A DNA stretch of 64,000 nt from Hemibagrus wyckioides. Its lineage: Eukaryota > Chordata > Actinopteri > Siluriformes > Bagridae. The notes beneath the pieces were generated by a model. That model searched no databases. It was given only the letters and a program-made list of their open reading frames with translations, and was not told the origin of the DNA. Of the stretch, positions 59,834 through 64,000 are shown piece after piece (within the stretch, counting starts at the first letter, position 1; each line of letters begins with the position of its first letter). Position numbers and translations under genes: made by a program. The DNA lies in assembly GCF_019097595.1 (NCBI RefSeq), contig NC_080710.1, forward strand, positions 4,326,780 to 4,390,779. Reading direction: 5' to 3'.

Positions 59834-61037
59834 CAAAATAAAGAGATGAAACATAGAATGAGTAACAGAAAATAAAGAGAAAGAGTTAGATGTGTGTGTA
59901 TGGATAGGGAGAGAAACAAAAAGTGAGACAGATAAAAAAAAAATGGACGTGTGTGTGTTAGATGTGTAGATAGATTAGACAGAAAAACAGGTAGACATAC
60001 AGTGTGTGTGTGTGTGTGTGTGTAACGTACAGTGAGTTAGAGCACCCGTGTGGTTTCTTCAGTGATTTTCCTCTCTGGAGAAACTGCAACAGTTCATTAA
60101 CGGGAACCTCAGCAAATGGAGCCTCGCCTGCCCCGAGAACAAGACATCAGACATTAGACCAGAGAGAGAGAGCGAGAGAGTGTAATAGAGATAGAAAGAT
60201 AGAGAGAGTGTAATAGAGATAGAAAGATAGAGAGAGTGTAATAGAGATAGAGAGTGTAAGAGAGAGAGAGAGGGACAAAGAGAGAGAATGTAATAGAGAG
60301 AGGGAGAGAACTAAAGAAGCTGCGAAAGAAATCATCACTCACCGAGAGTCACCATCTCGTACAGCAGCAGACCAAACGACCACCTTTCGACAACCAAAAA
60401 CAGAAGAACCTCAGTATTCCTGCTTTCCTTTTCCCCCTTTCCTAGCTAGCTCTGTTACTCAGCTCACTCTTTGCTACACATTTTCACAACAGGTAAAATA
60501 GCTAGCTAACGATTAGCGATGAGTTTGCTAATCAGCAAACCGATTCCAAACACTGTCTTAGCCACACTGAAAAGAGAAGTACCGTACACGTCACTCTTCT
60601 GGCTGGCTGCTCTGTTAGCCAGGATTTCTGGTGCCTGCCATTTCTTCTGCCCGGGACTGTTTTTGTAATTATAGCCGTACGTTTTCCTCATGTACACATC
60701 GCCGAGACCCCATAGCTTAGCTGTGCGCATCTGGGTAACTAACACGCTGCGGGCTTTGATGTTTCCGTGAATCAGATTTTTGGAGTGAAGGAAATCCTGT
60801 TTCCAGAAAAATTAAATACGAAGAGAAGACATGAGTTAGTCAGCGAATCCGCAAAAGTGTTATTGGCATGTATTTTAGGAGCTAACGTTCTAGCTAATTA
60901 GCTAATAGTTGTTAATGTGTGAGGAAATATATTAAGCTTTGAACATGAGCGTGAAGATTTCTCACCAAAGCGGAAGCCACCTGAGAGGCCATAGTGAAGA
61001 TCTGCCTCTCGGTCATCACTCCAGAGTCAGGTCCTGC
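59506..61037 (-). CDS. STYK1-like receptor pseudokinase, 3' part only
   Basis: Five exons of a tyrosine-kinase-like domain (minus): 60966-61037, 60588-60796, 60343-60383, 60031-60127, 59506-59704; 182 codons including stop, all in frame. The order is MTERQIFTMASQVASALDFL, LIHGNIKARSVL (catalytic loop with HGN in place of HRD and Ser for the later Asn), TAKLWGLGDVY (GLG in place of DFG), KKWQAPEILANRAASQKSDV, WSFGLLLYEMVTLGEAPFAE, then a short tail ending YNNYTVF. Human STYK1 also has GLG and a NYS-type C-terminus, which suggests this family. Here the catalytic Asp is also lost, so kinase activity looks unlikely. The N-terminal half (ATP loop, membrane segment) must lie beyond 64000, past a 2.9 kb repeat. 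Another atypical kinase cannot be excluded. Confidence 0.7.
59776..60310 (+). repeat. GA and GT microsatellites in STYK1-like introns
   Basis: (GA)n at 59776-59828, (GT)n at 60002-60023 next to the donor of the exon ending at 60031, and GTAATAGAGATAGAAAGATA repeats at 60180-60255. Confidence 0.85.
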
Positions 61038-61042
61038 CTGTC

Positions 61043-61081
<39 letters not shown>

Positions 61082-61089
61082 AACAACAT

Positions 61090-61107
61090 TTTTTAAATTT
61101 AAGTTCC

Positions 61108-61143
<36 letters not shown>

Positions 61144-61216
61144 GTGAGTGTATGGTTCCTCACCTGTCTGTCTGTTTGTCTGTCTGTGTGTGTGAGTGTA
61201 TAATTCAGTTCCTCAC

Positions 61217-61261
<45 letters not shown>

Positions 61262-61341
61262 AGTGTGAGTGTATAATATGGTTCATCGCCTGTCTGTCTG
61301 TCTTTCAGTGTGAGTGTATAATACGGTTCCTCACCTGTCTG

Positions 61342-61375
<34 letters not shown>

Positions 61376-61448
61376 AGTGTGAGTGTATAATATGGTTCAT
61401 CGCCTGTCTGTCTGTCTTTCAGTGTGAGTGTATAGTACGGTTCCTCAC

Positions 61449-61482
<34 letters not shown>

Positions 61483-61559
61483 GTCTCAGTGTGAGTGTAT
61501 AGTACAGTTCCTCACCTGTCTCTTTCTCCCTCAGTGTGAGTGTATAGTACAGTTCCTCA

Positions 61560-61605
<46 letters not shown>

Positions 61606-62689
61606 AGTGTATAGTACAGTTCCTCACCTGTCTCCCTCTCTCTCCCTCAGTGTGAGTGTATAGTACAGTTCCTCACCTGTCTCTCTCCCTCAGTGTGAGT
61701 GTATAGTACAGTTCCTCACCTGTCTCTCTCCCTCAGTGTGAGTGTATAGTACAGTTCCTCACCTGTCTCTCTCTCAGTGTGAGTGTATAGTACAATTCCT
61801 CACCTGTCTCTCTCTCTCTCTCTCTGTGTGAGTGTATAGTACAGTTCCTCACCTGTCTCTCTCTCTCTGTCTCAGTGTGAGTGTATAGTACAGTTCCTCA
61901 CCTGTCTCTCTCTCCCTCAGTGTGAGTGTATAGTACAGTTCCTCACCTGTCTCTCTCTCCCTCAGTGTGAGTGTATAGTACAGTTCCTCACCTGTCTCTC
62001 TCTCTCTCTCTCTGTGTGAGTGTATAGTACAGTTCCTCACCTGTCTCTCTCCCTCAGTGTGAGTGTATAGTACAGTTCCTCACCTGTCTCTCTCTCTCTC
62101 TGTGTGAGTGTATAGTACAGTTCCTCACCTGTCTCTCTCTCTCTCTCTCTCTCTGTGTGAGTGTATAGTACAGTTCCTCACCTGTCTCTCTCTCTCTCTG
62201 TGTGAGTGTATAGTACAGTTCCTCACCTGTCTCTCTCTCTCTCTCTCTCTCTGTGTGAGTGTATAGTACAGTTCCTCACCTGTCTCTCTCCCTCAGTGTG
62301 AGTGTATAGTACAGTTCCTCACCTGTCTCTCTCTCTCTCTCTCTCTCTCTGTGTGAGTGTATAGTACAGTTCCTCACCTGTCTCTCTCTCTCTCTCTGTG
62401 TGAGTGTATAGTACAGTTCCTCACCTGTCTCTCTCCCTCAGTGTGAGTGTATAGTACAGTTCCTCACCTGTCTCTCTCTCTCTCTGTGTGAGTGTATAGT
62501 ACAGTTCCTCACCTGTCTCTCTCTCTCTGTGTGAGTGTATAGTACAGTTCCTCACCTGTCTCTCTCTCCCTCAGTGTGAGTGTATAGTACAGTTCCTCAC
62601 CTGTCTCTCTCCCTCAGTGTGAGTGTATAGTACAGTTCCTCACCTGTCTCTCTCTCTCCCTCAGTGTGAGTGTATAGTACAGTTCCTCA

Positions 62690-62747
<58 letters not shown>

Positions 62748-62768
62748 AGTGTATAGTACAGTTCCTCA

Positions 62769-62824
<56 letters not shown>

Positions 62825-62845
62825 AGTGTATAGTACAGTTCCTCA

Positions 62846-62881
<36 letters not shown>

Positions 62882-62957
62882 AGTGTATAGTACAGTTCCT
62901 CACCTGTCTCTCTCTCTCTCTCTCTCTCTCTGTGTGAGTGTATAATACGGTTCCTCA

Positions 62958-63005
<48 letters not shown>

Positions 63006-63165
63006 AGTGTATAGTACAGTTCCTCACCTGTCTCTCTCTCTCTCCCTCAGTGTGAGTGTATAGTACAGTTCCTCACCTGTCTCTCTCCCTCAGTGTGAGT
63101 GTATAGTACAGTTCCTCACCTGTCTCTCTCTCTACCTCAGTGTGAGTGTATAGTACAGTTCCTCA

Positions 63166-63201
<36 letters not shown>

Positions 63202-63359
63202 AGTGTATAGTACAGTTCCTCACCTGTCTCTCTCCCTCAGTGTGAGTGTATAGTACAGTTCCTCACCTGTCTCTCTCTCTCTCTGTGTGAGTGTATGGTT
63301 CCTCACCTGTCTGTCTGTTTGTCTGTCTGTGTGTGTGAGTGTATAATTCAGTTCCTCAC

Positions 63360-63423
<64 letters not shown>

Positions 63424-63500
63424 GTGAGTGTATAATATGGTTCATCGCCTGTCTGTCTGTCTTTCAGTGTGAGTGTATAATACGGTTCCTCACCTGTCTG

Positions 63501-63534
<34 letters not shown>

Positions 63535-63606
63535 AGTGTGAGTGTATAATATGGTTCATCGCCTGTCTGTCTGTCTTTCAGTGTGAGTGTATAATACGGT
63601 TCCTCA

Positions 63607-63656
<50 letters not shown>

Positions 63657-63790
63657 AGTGTGAGTGTATAGTACGGTTCCTCACCTGTCTGTCTGTCTGT
63701 CTGTCTCTCTCTGTCTCAGTGTGAGTGTATAGTACAGTTCCTCACCTGTCTCTCTCTCCCTCAGTGTGAGTGTATAGTACGGTTCCTCAC

Positions 63791-63824
<34 letters not shown>

Positions 63825-64000
63825 GTCTCAGTGTGAGTGTATAGTACAGTTCCTCACCTGTCTCTCTCTCCCTCAGTGTGAGTGTATAGTACAGTTCCTC
63901 ACCTGTCTCTCTCTCCCTCAGTGTGAGTGTATAGTACAGTTCCTCACCTGTCTCTCTCTCTCTCTCTGTGTGAGTGTATAGTACAGTTCCTCACCTGTCT
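61090..64000 (+). repeat. TC-rich minisatellite in STYK1-like intron, reaching the window edge
   Basis: Roughly 60 units of about 40-70 bp each. The constant core is GTGTGAGTGTATAGTACAGT followed by TCCTCACCTGTC, then a variable (TC)n that often ends in CCTCAG. On the host-gene sense strand each unit holds ACAGGTGAGG, a good 5' splice-site match. The block 61147-61500 recurs at about 63287-63690. The array continues past the window. Confidence 0.95.

Noticed and set aside
61445..63671. Repeated MRNCTIHSHRE frames suggesting a repeat protein
   Set aside because: They follow the TC-rich minisatellite and change frame with the (TC)n length; no start context or splice link.

Overview
The window looks like a ray-finned fish (teleost) nuclear chromosome. 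Genes are split by GT-AG introns, the proteins are clear orthologues of vertebrate genes, and the introns carry fish-type Tc1 transposons, tRNA-derived SINEs and large amounts of simple repeat. The order of fish cannot be fixed from the sequence alone. There is no CRISPR array, operon, phage or other prokaryotic-type system.

Layout, left to right: PRPF31 (minus, coding 1282-7853, 13 coding exons); LMTK3 (minus, 10151-27004, 16 exons including one 6.06 kb exon); LENG1 (minus, 29133-31694, 5 exons); TMC4 (minus, 32480-41959, 16 exons); MBOAT7 (minus, 47492-51283, 8 coding exons plus a non-coding first exon near 53.3 kb); two tandem GSTK1 copies (plus, 54128-56347 and 56910-58795, 7 exons each); and the 3' half of a STYK1-like pseudokinase gene (minus, 59506-61037, continuing past the right edge). 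I set the exon boundaries by hand from splice signals, and every model keeps frame from start to stop. PRPF31, LENG1, TMC4 and MBOAT7 are also neighbours on human 19q13.42, so this is a conserved block. LMTK3 (19q13.33 in human) sits inside it here.

The genes do not form one pathway: PRPF31 is a U4/U6 snRNP splicing factor, LMTK3 a membrane kinase, TMC4 a TMC-family membrane protein, MBOAT7 a lysophosphatidylinositol acyltransferase, and GSTK1 a kappa-class glutathione transferase.

The most unusual content is in the non-coding DNA. Four large tandem arrays are present: a TATC composite in PRPF31, 29/41 bp units in TMC4, a 70 bp unit between TMC4 and MBOAT7, and a TC-rich unit in the STYK1-like gene. 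Two of these arrays repeat a consensus U1 splice donor on the sense strand of the host gene. Two PRPF31 introns have (AC)n at the donor and (GT)n at the acceptor. A transposon end lies at a PRPF31 acceptor. A short inverted-repeat element carries NRF-1-type motifs in the MBOAT7/GSTK1 promoter region. One GSTK1 copy has a GC donor where its twin has GT.
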